Assembly: GCF_954871325.1 (NCBI RefSeq)
Contig: NC_088779.1
Location: forward strand, 15,068,846 to 15,132,845
Direction: 5' to 3'
From: Gordionus sp. m RMFG-2023
Taxonomy: Eukaryota > Nematomorpha > Gordioida > Chordodea > Parachordodidae
DNA length: 64,000 nucleotides
Shown here piece after piece: positions 10,960 through 21,659 of the stretch. The position numbers and the translations under genes were made by a program. A model generated the notes under the pieces. The model had not been told where the DNA came from and did not search any database. It saw only the letters and a list, made by a program, of their open reading frames with translations. Position 1 is the stretch's first letter. Every line of letters starts with the position of its first letter.

Positions 10960-11520
10960 GGAAGGGTGTTGCATTTTTGCGTTACAAAAAAATGCATTAT
11001 GCAAATCGTAAACAAAAATAAAATCCCCGTCTATGTAAATGAGAAAAAACGCGTGATATTTGTAGATTTTTTCATACTTTAACAGTAGAACTTTTTATTC
11101 TTCGCTAGGGAGACTATGTAAATGTTGATTAAAGAAAAAGGATATATAATGGATAAATTATGATACGAAAAATGATCAATTTTTTTAACTTAAATTTACT
11201 TTTTAATTTTTTACTTTTATTTTTCTTAGATTAATTTTAATTTTCTTTTATTTTGATTATGTTTCACTTTGTATTTAATTATATTTATTATTATTTAATA
11301 AAGGATTCAACTATAACATTATATATAGAAGGTGTTTCTATATTTTTAATCATAAAATTTTTTTTTTAAAAAATAAGATAAAGTAATTTTTTTTTAGATT
11401 TTAATTATAAAATTTTATATAAAAATTAAAATTTTTTAAAAAATTAAATTTTTTTTTTAAAAGAAAATATAAGAAGATGATTTTTTTTATTATCTCCCGT
11501 TGCATCTGATATCCAAATAT
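10960..11520. other. AT-rich filler inside the LTR element
   Basis: Long A and T runs and no coding signal. No repeat of other window sequence was noticed. Confidence 0.5.
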
Positions 11521-11537
11521 TCCAGACTATAAGTCAC

Positions 11538-11960
11538 ATGGAAACTACCAGCCGCTTAGTAGATCTGGGATCATGTTACATTCAGGTCACCTTGATACCC
11601 AAGAACACCGGCATGACGATACAAGCCCCGATGTCGCAAGATAATTCTATGATGTCTGGGGGTCTCCGTATAAAGAAATGCTTCCATTGTCGTAGCGATG
11701 ACCACATTCGAAGTCAGTGCGCGAGCTTAGGAAGAGATGGACGACCGCCTCTAGCCCCGATCAGTGACAATGCCCTGGGACGATCGACCAAACATCATCG
11801 AAGGAGAATGGTGGGCTCAACACAAGGGCCAACTCCCTTTTCTCAGATGCAAACGGCTCCGTCGGCCAACCGGGGTGCTCTAATTGGCACCTTCAATGGT
11901 AGTTTCAGCAGTATATCAAACCCCCCCCATCGACAATATTCTGCAGCGAGCCGTCGATAG
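11538..11960 (+). pseudogene. Zinc-knuckle ORF next to the 3' LTR
   Basis: 140 codons from an ATG, GC-richer than its surroundings. Contains one CX2CX4HX4C zinc knuckle, CFHCRSDDHIRSQC (about residues 48-61), followed by a basic, Ser/Gly/Pro-rich low-complexity tail (HHRRRMVGS). Such knuckles bind nucleic acid in gag or LINE ORF1 proteins. It lies between the element's 3' region and the 3' LTR, and part of it recurs inverted at about 5290-5570, so it moves with this family. It is unlike the two knuckles at 1800-2030. Either an unusual extra gag-like ORF or a piece of another element caught inside. Confidence 0.5.
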
Positions 11961-12132
11961 TATCCACGGGCCTGCTCCGACGACGTCCGCCTTTTCTGCG
12001 GAAGCCCCTCGTATCGACGATATGGAGTTGTGGGAGAACCAATTGCTGTCGTGAGGACTCCCACAAGATCCGTGCATCCTAGCTTTGTTAAATATCTCTA
12101 TATATATATTTTTTTGGCGAGCCCCAGCCCAT

Positions 12133-12144
12133 AAAGGGGTGGCA
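12133..12144 (+). promoter_or_regulatory. Polypurine-tract-like stretch
   Basis: AAAGGGGTGGCA abuts the 3' LTR start at 12145, the position of a plus-strand primer in LTR elements. The same string in inverted form precedes the inverted LTR copies at 5286 and 5862. Confidence 0.6.
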
Positions 12145-12481
12145 TGTCGTAAATGTGACATTTTCTAATATAATGTCAATCAATTTATATATATATATTA
12201 GTTTTATCCATTGTATATAATTAATGAAATGTCAGTCATTTCTGATAAATATGTTGTTGATTTTTTTTGACAAAGATTGACTTTTTAATTTTTCATGATT
12301 TTTTTTAATTACAATAAAACTTTTGAATTTTCACTTACTGTGACAATAAAAATATAGATCCAAGTTTCAGTTCCGTGTTTTCTTTAGTTATTCTTTCTGA
12401 GTTAATTCTTACTTTAGAATTTCGTTAGTTTTAGTAATTTTTTATATAGTTAACATTTGAAGCTTCCTTTTGTTTTTGTCA
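12145..12481 (+). repeat. 3' LTR
   Basis: 337 bp, TGTCGTAAATG…TTTTGTCA. Differs from the 5' LTR by about four substitutions, a shorter AT run and a few small indels, which argues for a recent outer insertion. Confidence 0.92.
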
Positions 12482-12870
12482 GGTTGGTTGGAGTTCCTGA
12501 ATGGATTATATCAAGTGATGCTAAGATTAAAATTTTCAGGTTAACAAGATAGCATATTTTAAATTTACCTTGATTAGTTGGAGTTCCTGAATGGATTATA
12601 TCAAGTGATGTTAAGATTAAAATTTCAAGGTTAACAAGATAGCATATTTTAAATTTACCTTGATTAGTTGGAGTTCCTGAATGGATTATCAATTGAAGCT
12701 AAGATTAAAGTTTCCAGGTTAACAAGATAGCATATTTTAAAGGATTATCAATTGATGCTACGAAGAAAATTTCCAGGTTAACAAAATAGCATATTAGTAA
12801 TATATCTAAGAAGAAAATTTCCAGGTTAACAAGATAGCATAATAGTAATATATTCTATAATTTACCTGGG
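12482..12870. repeat. Satellite B, 90-bp tandem repeat (right part)
   Basis: Continues the array interrupted at 695: units begin at 12482, 12572 and 12662 (period 90), then shorter degenerate units with ATTTCCAGGTTAACAARATAGC to about 12870. The minus-strand ORF over 12450-12692 is only the repeat read in frame. Confidence 0.88.
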
Positions 12871-13682
12871 TTGGTTATGGTCTCAAATGATGCTGGAGAA
12901 AATATTATTGAGCAATCAGCTTGTTAAATTGAGCATACAAATTTTAAGCTTAAGCAAAATTTAGCAAAAAGTCACGCGACAAAACATCAAAACACAAAAA
13001 AAAAGTATATCATGCGGCACGATACGTAAAAATCGAGCATAAAACTAAAATTTATTAGCATTCATATCTATAAAACATATGATCTGAATTTAAAAAAATC
13101 GATATATCGATGATTATTATATCATCAAGATAATCAAACATATGGCTGATAGGTATAAAATAATATAAATTTAGCTAATTTAAGAAAAATAAAACTTGTA
13201 GAATTTTACAAAGCTTTATATATTTTTTTTTATCAAATTCATTAATAACACAATTTATATATAAAATATATATTATGACTAATTCACATGTTTCGATAAA
13301 GTATAATTATTATTAATATTTTAACATATAACTTTAAGATAATCATTAATATTGGGATGAAATAAAGTTATTAATTTTCTTACAATATTATTTTCTAACC
13401 TTAATATATATTATTAAATTTTTTTTTTCCAATATTTTCTTATTCCAAATGCTTACATATGATCTAATTATTAGCAATAAATTCTCATCTATACAGTGTG
13501 AAAATAGTGAGATAATCTCTGAACAAATTTTTATTTTTCTGTACCATAGATACTCATTTAACAACAATTAATATATATATATATATATATATATAAAGAG
13601 GAGGATCTTTATCTAAACTTTTATAAAAATATCAAAATAAGTTTCATTTTTTTTGACTAAGATTTATTAACTACAATAACCC
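12871..13682. other. AT-rich intergenic stretch
   Basis: Contains an AT dinucleotide run near 13572-13596 and no coding or repeat structure that I can support. Confidence 0.5.
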
Positions 13683-15713
13683 TGCAGGGTGATTTTTTTT
13701 AAGGCCCAGGCTTGTTAAAATATTTTTGTCAGAACCCAACTTGAGCATAAATTTTTAGGCCAACTCAACCTAAGTTTGACTAAATTTTTTTTATAATTTG
13801 GGTTTTTTTAAGAAACAATTGAAAATTATATGTATTTATTTACATATTGCCATCTTAATAAAAATATATTTAACCCCCATAATCTAATTAATAATTATAT
13901 AAAGTTGCATTTTATTTAATTAGTATACACATAAATTTTATTTAGTTAAAATATTTAAAATAAAGTTAAAATACAATTAAATTTAAAAATTATTGTGTTT
14001 ATATAAAAATAATTTCCATGATTAGTGTCAATAAAAGATGATATTATTGTTTATATAGAGATAAAATTTCTAAAAAATATAGAGACATAACAATATAATT
14101 TTTATGAAACAAAATGATCATAAAGGATATTTGTTTTATTGAGGATATTTGTTTTTTATTATTTATTAATCGGGTTAGGCTTTTGTTCTGACACTCTTAC
14201 AGCCCAACCCAAGCCTGAGAAAAAGGTCTTAAATGTCAAACCTGACCTGAGGCTTGAACAGCCCAAATAGGATTAACAAAAATTTAAAGACATATAATGA
14301 TAATTTAATCATAATTTTTAATCGAAAATAATTTTCAACATGTTTCATACATGATACTAAAACAATTATATTATTCAATTTAGAAAATTTGATTTATTGA
14401 AAGACCTAGAATTATTCATTTTTAACAATTTGATGCTCACTTCCTGTCAATTCTCATTTAGCATCACATGTTCTTCTTTTTATGAAAACTTTTTGTATTA
14501 TAAAAGGGACCCGGAGTGAACCATAATGAACTGTTAAACCATTATAAACCGTTATAAATATCTGAACCTTAACCGAACCAATATAATTATTTTTTGAGTC
14601 TAAAATTTTTTACATGCCCTCCCATTATTTATAAAAAATTTTTAACCCAAGCCCGCTTATAAAATTTAATTATGGTCATTCTTTCATTTTTATAAGCATC
14701 TAATAAAAATATTTCATTACTCCTCTACAAAAGTTTATAATTTAGGAAATTAATATAAGTATAAAAATAATCAATGTAAATTATGGACAATTTATTTGAT
14801 CAAATTGAATATTTATGAAAAAAATATAATTGTAAAATTAATATTATATGATGCAAAAATAATAATGAATCGACATTTTCTGGATTCAAACACGTTCTTC
14901 TTTGTTCTAAAAATCTTCCAGCAATGCTAAATCCGCGTTCGGAAGAAGCACTAGTTGCAGGAATTGGCAATATTTTTCTTGCTAATCTTGATAGCTTTGG
15001 CAAATCTCTTTCTTGTCGTTTCCACCAAAGTAGGATATTCGGTTGAAGTATATCCTCTTTCTCAAGTGAGATCTTTAAATAAAAGTGAAAAAAACAATTT
15101 TAAGAGAAAAGTTTTATTACATTCCCATAAAAGGAAATTTTTAATAGACAAAAATGTTTATTTATTCTAAAAAAAAAGTTTTATTGTTGTGTTTATTACA
15201 TAATTTAGTTAGGTAAATGTTCTCCACTTAAAAAAAACGATTGGTATAATAAAAAAAGAAATATTGTTATAGTTCATTTAAACAATTATTTTTTTTAGTT
15301 TATTTTAAATTTCCTTAACCCGCCCGCCCATTGTTCAAATTTCTTAACCCGCCCGCCCAGCCCGCCCATAGTTTCAATTTTTTTTAACCCGCCCGCCCAA
15401 CTCGCCCATATTTTCAAATTTTTTTAACCCGCCCGCCTGTCCATTTTCGAAAAATTTTTCACCCGCCCACTGTACAAACTTTATATTTTCAGGCCCGGCC
15501 CAGCACGGATTTTTTTAGAAAATAATTTTCAAGCCTGGCCCTGATTTTATATATTTATTTTTAATTTTTATAGCTAATAATGGCGATTTAAAATATTTGG
15601 TCTTAGGTATTTAATAATTTTTTTTAGGCCCTGTTCGGGTATATTTGAAAAATTAAAACGGCCCAGCCCATGTACCCGTACCAGGCGGGCTTAGGGCCGG
15701 GCCTGCACGTTCT
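13683..15713 (-). mobile_element. Degraded hAT element, GGCCC-rich ends
   Basis: Subterminal AT-rich sequence is punctuated by GGCCC/CCCGCCCGCCC motifs at both sides (13700-13790 and 15310-15713). The right end reads GGGCCGGGCCTGCACGTTCTG and resembles the ends of the better kept element at 47281-51723. A hAT transposase C-terminus lies inside on the minus strand. The left end (CAGGGTGATT…AAGGCCCAGG) is tentative and no matching 8-bp duplication was found. It sits within a fragment of a ZMYM1-like hAT (15715-15880). Confidence 0.55.
14860..15058 (-). pseudogene. hAT transposase C-terminal dimerisation domain
   Basis: Minus-strand reading gives LWWKRQERDLPKLSRLARK followed by ILPIPATSASSERGFSIAGR and then NPENVDSLLFLHHI, the classic hATC signature (IPAT.A.SER.FS…R..L.PE.V..L.FL). 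The domain mediates transposase dimerisation. Only the last roughly 65 residues are readable and no intact N-terminal part was found nearby, so it is a remnant. Closest in the window to the C-terminus at 50666-50857. Confidence 0.85.
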
Positions 15714-15714
15714 G

Positions 15715-15880
15715 ATAAATCTATAAAATAATACTATAATATAATTAGACGATTTTGATTTTTAAATTTAACATAAATCAATTAAAAGATAAATTTTGCG
15801 TTATTTTTTTTCATATATGCCATTAAAACTAAACTTTGTTTTTGTCTATCTTTCATTGACTCTCTAAACAATTGGAAGTA
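15715..15880 (-). pseudogene. Fragment of a ZMYM1-like hAT transposase C-terminus
   Basis: Minus-strand reading contains FRESMKDRQKQSLVLMAYMKK, matching RESMKDKRKQNFVLMAYEKR of the element at 33949-37560. The nucleotide context (AAAAGATAAATTYTGCGTTATT) is shared too. A short diverged piece only. Confidence 0.7.
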
Positions 15881-16317
15881 CAACATTAAAGATCAAATAT
15901 TAAATAAGTTACTAAGTCTTATGGATGTAAATAATTATTCTAATGTAAGGTGTTTACCTATCCGCCCGGTGCCTGAGGGTGGTTCAGTTACATTCCACTA
16001 CGAAAATTGGTATTTTAAAAGATTCATTCACTTCATAGTAAAATATTCGCCCTCTTTATATAAGTTTTCATCCTCTTCAAATTATATATATATTATTTTA
16101 ATATTTGATATGTATTGATCCATAATTAACTTTTAAGGATGATCGCGTGAAATACAGGAAGTAGTTTGTCAATTTCAATATCTTGAACTTCACTGGAAAG
16201 ATAGGTACTTTGAAAAAGTATAAGTCTTCTTCATGTCATAATACTTATTCTCTTTCAACTTTTTGAAACTATTATATTATAAATTAACACTTTTGTTTAA
16301 GTATTATCGCTTGAATA
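15881..16317. other. Unique stretch with a short duplicated segment
   Basis: A roughly 45-bp segment at 16131-16175 (TTTTAAG, then ATCGCGTGAAATACAGGAAG) recurs in diverged form at 16291-16325 and continues at 26570, i.e. the second copy was the target of the hAT at 16326. A 65-codon open frame at 15921-16118 has a GC-richer patch (about 15950-15990) but no recognised domain. I do not call a gene. Confidence 0.4.
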
Positions 16318-17267
16318 GCAGGAAGTAGTGCTGTAAACGTTACTACAAAAAAGAAACGCGTTACCATTACTCGTTACATCTGAAAAAGGAACGCGTTATC
16401 GTTACTCGTTACCTTTTCAAAAATGGTACCGACTTTTCAAAAAAGTAACCGGCTACTCGTTACTTAAAAAAATTAAATATATACAAAAATAATATTTATT
16501 GTTTTCCGACAATATATATAATAAAATAAAACTATACAAAAAGAATATATAAGATCATTTTATAAAAAAAAATTAATTTATTTAATTATAATATAAGTAT
16601 AATTATACAAAAATAATATATTATAAGATAACATCTTTATGTAACAATTTCTTATTTATTTTTATCAACAATTAATTTCAAAATTTGCTCAGACAAACAA
16701 GAGCGCTTAGTGCTCAACACAGCTGGTTAAATAATGGGATGTTATATTTTATATATAGTATTTTAATAATTAAACAAAGTTTTTTAAAATCCCTATTTTT
16801 TATTCTTTAAATTTATTAACAATTATAGTCAAAATAGAAGATATAAAAAACTCAATATAATATTTTGAACCAATACCAATATTTTGTTAATCTTGGGTTT
16901 TTAATGTTGGTTCCCAGCTCAATACTATAGTATAATTTAATTGCTTATATTTAGAGCTGTGCCGATCCACATATTTTTCACCGATCCCATCCGATATTAC
17001 TTCAAAACCGACCCGATACTGATAACGATTCGATATTTATATTGATTTTTCACCACCCCCCTTGAACCATATGTAGTTAAGAAATTATTATAAATCATTA
17101 TTTTTTATGCAAAAAATCAAATTATGCATTTTAATTTAATTTTTCTTATTTCTACAATAAGACTATAATAAAAAAAACATACATTTGATAATATATTTAT
17201 TTTATGTTGATATGAATTATAAAATTGTATTTAACATATAAAATTATAGTATATTAGATTTTTTAAA

Positions 17268-17400
17268 ATAAATACGAGATCCTCTAGATTTTCTGGCAAT
17301 AAGCTTCTACGATATAGAGTATCTATATCTCCTGCCGTAAAGGTAAACTCAGATGACTCCGCAGATAACGCATTTTGCAAAATTATTTTTGTCTTTTGTA
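17268..17400 (-). pseudogene. Degenerate hAT C-terminal domain
   Basis: Minus-strand reading gives ALSAESSEFTFTAGDIDTLY then RRSLLPENLEDLVF, which lines up with the hATC pattern (A.S..ER.FS.AG.I….R..LLPE.V..LVFL) but with the usual SER changed. Only this segment survives. Confidence 0.65.
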
Positions 17401-17537
17401 AAATATTTCTATAATTCTGATACCATATTTAAAAAAATTCTTTTATTTAAAGTAAAAATAATAAAATTGGCGTTATTAATTAAAAAGATTTAAAACAATA
17501 AAAACTTTGGGTGTTCCTTTCTATTTTTATAAAAATT

Positions 17538-19730
17538 GAAGTTGGCCGAACATTTGGAAGCACTAACGATGAATCATATGTCATTTTTTAGTGATTCGTT
17601 AGTGCTTATTAGTGCTTCAATCCGTATAGTAGCCGAATTTAAGGAAAAAGTTATAAGCAAAAATAAAAATTTGTGCCAACTTCACGCTTAAAAGTTGACT
17701 GAAAGCACTAACGATGAAACTTATATCATTTTTTAGTGCTTAGTTAGTAGAGGTTAGTGCTTCAATCACTTTTGTAGCCGAATTTAAGAATAAAAAGTTA
17801 TTGGCGAAAAAAACAAAAATAAACAAATATTGGCGATGTGCCAAAACAAAAACTAGAGTAGTACTAAACATCCGGTTTTCGCCATTTAGTGCTTAATTAA
17901 TGTATTTAAATTCCGTTATTAATTTGGTTACCGCCATATGGGAAAAAAGTTATAAGCGAAATAAAAATTATGACGTCACGATTTAAGCGTGAAGTTGGCC
18001 GAATTGGAAGCACTAACGATGAAACTTATATCATTCTTTAGTGCTTGTAGGTAGAGGTTGGTGCTTCAATCACATTTGTAGCCGAATTTAAGAATAAAAA
18101 GTTTTTAGCGAAAAAAACAAAAATAAACAAATATTGGCGACGTGCCAAAACAAAAACTAGAGTAGTACTAAACATCCGGTTTTCGCCATTATTTAGTGCT
18201 TAATTAATGTATTTAAATTCCGTTATTAATTTGGTTAACCGCCATATAGAAAAAAAGTTATAAGCTAAATAAAAATTATGACATCACGATTTAAGCGTGA
18301 AGTTGGCCGAACTTTTGGAAGCACTAACGATGAAACTTATATCATTCTTTAGTGCTTCGTTAGTAGAGGTTAGTGTTTCAATCACTCTTGTAGCCGAATT
18401 TAAGAATAAAAAGTTATTGGCGAAAAAAACAAAAATAAACAAATATAGGCGACGTGCCAAAACAAAAACTAGCCATTATTTAGAGCTCAATTAGTAAATT
18501 TGAATTCCGTAAATTTGGATAACCGTCATATGAAAAAATCGTAATACGCTAAATAAATATTTAGAGGTCAAATTTTGGCCAGAAAATTATGAAAGCACTA
18601 ACGATGAAATTTATATCCTTCTTTAGGGCTTCCTTAGTAGAGGTTAGTGCTTCAATTACTTTTGTAGCTGAATTTTAGAATAAAAAGTTATTTGCGAAAA
18701 AACAAATAATGGCGACGTGCCAAAACAAAAACTATAGTAGTACTAAACATCCGGTTTTCGCCATTATTTAGAGCTCAATTAGTAAATTTGAATTCCGTAA
18801 ATTTGGATAACCGTCATATGAAAAAATCGTAATACGCTAAATAAATATTTAGAGGTCAAATTTTGGCCAGAAAATTATGAAAGCACTAACGATGAAATTT
18901 ATATCCTTCTTTAGGGCTTCCTTAGTAGAGGTTAGTGCTTCAATTACTTTTGTAGCTGAATTTTAGAATAAAAAGTTATTTGCGAAAAAACAAATAATGG
19001 CGACGTGCCAAAACAAAAACTATAGTAGTACTAAACATCCGGTATTCGCCATTATTTAGTGCTTAATTAGCAAATTTGAATTCCGTAGTTAATTTGGTTA
19101 ACCTTCTTTATAAAAAATTGTAATACGCTAAAGAAATGTTTAGAGGTCAAATTTTGGTTTTAGAAAATTATGAAAGCACTAACGATGAAATTTATATCCT
19201 TCTTTAGGGCTTCCTTGGTAGAGTTTAGTGCTTTAATTACTTTTGTAGCCGAATTTAACATAAAAAGTTATTTGCGAAAATAACAAATAATGGCAATGTG
19301 CCAAATCAAAAACTATAGTAGTACTAAACATCCGGTTTTCGCCATTATTTAGTGCTTAATTAGCAAATTTGAATTCCATAATTAATTTGTTTAACCGTCT
19401 TTATAAAAAATTGTAATACGCTAAAGAAGTGTTTAGAGATCAAATTATGGCCAGAAAATTATGAAAGCACTAACGATGAAATTTATATCCTTCTTTAGGG
19501 CTTCCTTAGTAGAGGTTAATTCTTCAATCATATTTGTAGCCGAATTTAAGAATAAAAAGTTATTTGCCAAAAAAACAAAAATATACAAATAATGGCGACT
19601 TGCCAAAACAAAAACTATAGTAATACCAAACATCCGGTTTTCGCCATTATTTAGTGAGTTAATTTGAATTCCGTAATTAATTTAGTAAACCGTCTTTAAA
19701 AATTGTAATATACTAAGGATTATGAAAATA
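17538..19730 (+). repeat. Left foldback arm, 8 tandem units
   Basis: AAGCACTAACGATGAA begins at 17558, 17702, 18008, 18319, 18592, 18881, 19173 and 19464 (spacings 144, 306, 311, 273, 289, 292, 291). Each unit also contains the inverse motif (TTAGTGCTTC near AGTAGAGGTTAGTGCTTCAA), so every unit can form its own hairpin. Two adjacent units near 18480-19060 are almost identical. Small ORFs in this array are repeats read in frame. Confidence 0.92.
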
Positions 19731-19734
19731 AATA

Positions 19735-20326
19735 TGTAATAAAACCTAATTAAAAAAATTGTAATTTATAAATTTATAATTATATAATTAAAAATAAAAT
19801 TCTATAATTGAGTCCCCAAAAAGGAACCATAATTGTGTCTAAAAATTTCTATTTGAATTTTTTGTCTAATAAAAAGAAATTCTCTGGGTTCATTTGTGAA
19901 AAGTCGTATTTTATTACCCAAATTTTTTAAAAACATAAATGTTGAAGGCGAAAAATGCCCGTTAGTAGAAGTCACTACTGGAGTGAATATGAAGTTTTTA
20001 AAATTTTTGTATTTGTTTGCCTTTTTAATTTCTGCCTGTCTTATTAAATTGAAATTTATGTTTGAAGGGAATGATGAGACACACGTGTAGTCCCAAGAGT
20101 GATTTGCCGAGGGCCCAAGGTATGGTTGTCATACCACCAGGTCTTAAACCATCTACTTGAGATAAATTTGATGGTTCAAGATTGTTTGGAATGTGTTCAG
20201 CTGTTAGGCTTCTATTTATTATATGGTTTGCAGCTGAGTGTTGATTTATTAATCACATGTGGAAAATTCTGTGGTTAATTTTTTATATTACTCAAAAAAT
20301 TTTTGATTACTTGTAAATTTTTATAG
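19735..20326 (+). other. Foldback interior, possible small ORF
   Basis: Sequence not repeated elsewhere in the window. A 64-codon open frame (19896-20090) reads VEGEKCPLVEVTTGVNMKF and then a hydrophobic stretch (FLYLFAFLISACLI). It has no recognised family and could be chance. The GC-richer patch after it (20090-20170) has no clear frame. Might be what is left of the element's own coding part. Confidence 0.3.
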
Positions 20327-20520
20327 TATGTAACACATTTCCGTAATGTGAAACATTCTTATATAGCTAAATAACTTTCCATAATTATTGTAAAAAACAT
20401 TTTGATTTTGTGATAAAATTTTTAAAAAAAATTTTTTAATAATTAAACTTTAATAAAGACGAACGTCAAATTTATGAATCGAATATAATTTTTTAATGTT
20501 TTGGTCTAAAATTTTCTTAG
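20327..20520 (+). mobile_element. Tc1/mariner terminal fragment
   Basis: TGTAACACATTTCCGTAATG and the following roughly 190 bp match the left inverted repeat of the element at 41860-43625 (ATAGYTAAATAACTTTCC; TTATGAATCGAATATAATTT). Only one end is present. Confidence 0.8.
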
Positions 20521-20599
20521 GCGTCGAGAAAGGTGTCAGAAAATTTGAAGGATTAATATGGCAATAATTTATCGAATCAGGGTAACTCTCAGAAGTCCT

Positions 20600-20735
20600 G
20601 CATAAGTATTAGTGATCTGCATCGAGCCTAATTTTCCAAGCCCGGCCCGGTCCGAAATTTTTTAAAAAAAGTTTTGCCGGCCCGGCCCGAACCAGAAATT
20701 TTTTTAAAAAAATTTACCGAACTAGTAACGGTACC
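20600..20735. mobile_element. GGCCCGG-type hAT end fragment
   Basis: AAGCCCGGCCCGGTCCG and CCGGCCCGGCCCGAACC are separated by A/T runs, the subterminal signature of the 47281-51723 family. No partner end was found nearby. Confidence 0.5.
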
Positions 20736-21323
20736 TAGTTATGTTTCAAAAGTATAATAATACTTCTTTTTATTAATATCCGTCGATTCAAAAATTTTAA
20801 CAAAGTTCTAAAAAAAGGATGTCTTTCAAAAATTATATTTATCGTCTGCCATTTTATTTACTTAATTTTTAAAATATTCCATTTTAAAATATAAGATAAG
20901 TAAGTAATTTTTTTTTCTCACAATAAAAGTTTTCATCTATATTATTTTGGGTTAGGGTACCTTTTCAGGGGCAATTATTTTTGTTATTTTTTTATGTTAT
21001 TTTTTGTTATTTTTTTATGCGATTTTTTGTTATTTTTTATGCGATTTTTTTATGCGATTTTTTGTTATTTTTTTATGATTGGTTCATTTTCTTATTGGTT
21101 AATTTTTTATTTAAGATATTTTTAAATTAATATATCTTTTTTTATTTAAGATATTTTAAAATAATTTTTTCTAAAATTTAAAATTCGTACAATTATTTAA
21201 AGGAAGTGAATGGGGGCAAAGGCTAGGGGTAAGGGGTAAAATTATTAGATTATGTACAATGCGGGTAGGTTTGGGGTTAAATTTTTGATAGATGAAACTT
21301 CGCTATTTAAAATTTATTTGGTT

Positions 21324-21525
21324 GATTCTTTCTATACAAACTTAATATGATTTCTTCTAAACAAACTTAATACGATTCCTTCTATACAAACTTAATATGA
21401 TTCCCTCTATACAAACTTAATATGATTCCTTCTATACAAACTTAATATGATTCCTTCTATATAAACTTAATATGATTCCTTCTATACAAACTTAATATGA
21501 TTCCTTCTATACAAACTTAATATGA
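21324..21525. repeat. 25-bp minisatellite, 8 units
   Basis: CTATACAAACTTAATATGAT recurs every 25 bp with the spacer TCCTT, sitting in the noncoding part of the Merlin element just inside its left inverted repeat. No spacer diversity, so it is not a CRISPR-like array. Confidence 0.92.
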
Positions 21526-21659
21526 ATAATTTTTTCTAAAATTTGTATAAAGAATTTAATTTTTTTTAGTGATAACACTATAATTAAAGGAAGATTCCAA
21601 AAATAAATAAAATTTAAGCATAACAATCGAAATAATTTATTCATTAAATTGAAATATAC

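Larger units (their letters stand above)
696..12481 (+). mobile_element. Ty3/Gypsy LTR retrotransposon, broken and internally rearranged
   Basis: LTRs start TGTC and end CA at 696-1041 and 12145-12481, flanked by the 5-bp target duplication GGTTG (691-695, 12482-12486). Parts in order: leader, gag-like ORFs with two CCHC knuckles, protease, reverse transcriptase, RNase H and integrase, which is the Ty3/Gypsy pol order. Beyond about 5.1 kb the interior is a mosaic of inverted and direct self-copies: partial inverted LTRs, a solo LTR, and two opposed integrase/3'-region arms. It is clearly not whole, with several breaks plus the rearrangement. The outer LTRs differ by only about four substitutions apart from AT-repeat length changes, so the outer insertion looks young, with the caveat that a composite may have moved or converted as a unit. 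Confidence 0.92.

Noticed and set aside
15921-16118. Possible host exon with a GC-richer patch (PVPEGGSVTFHYENW)
   Set aside because: No family recognised, no convincing splice sites linking it to other exons, and it sits between transposon remnants.
18297-19633. Several 62-84-codon ORFs in the 17.5-25.8 kb region
   Set aside because: They recur only because the foldback units repeat, and the same sequence is open on both strands in the mirrored arm. No conservation beyond the DNA repeat.
21324-21525. CRISPR-like array of 25-bp repeats
   Set aside because: No unique spacers, eukaryotic context, no cas genes; a plain minisatellite within a transposon.
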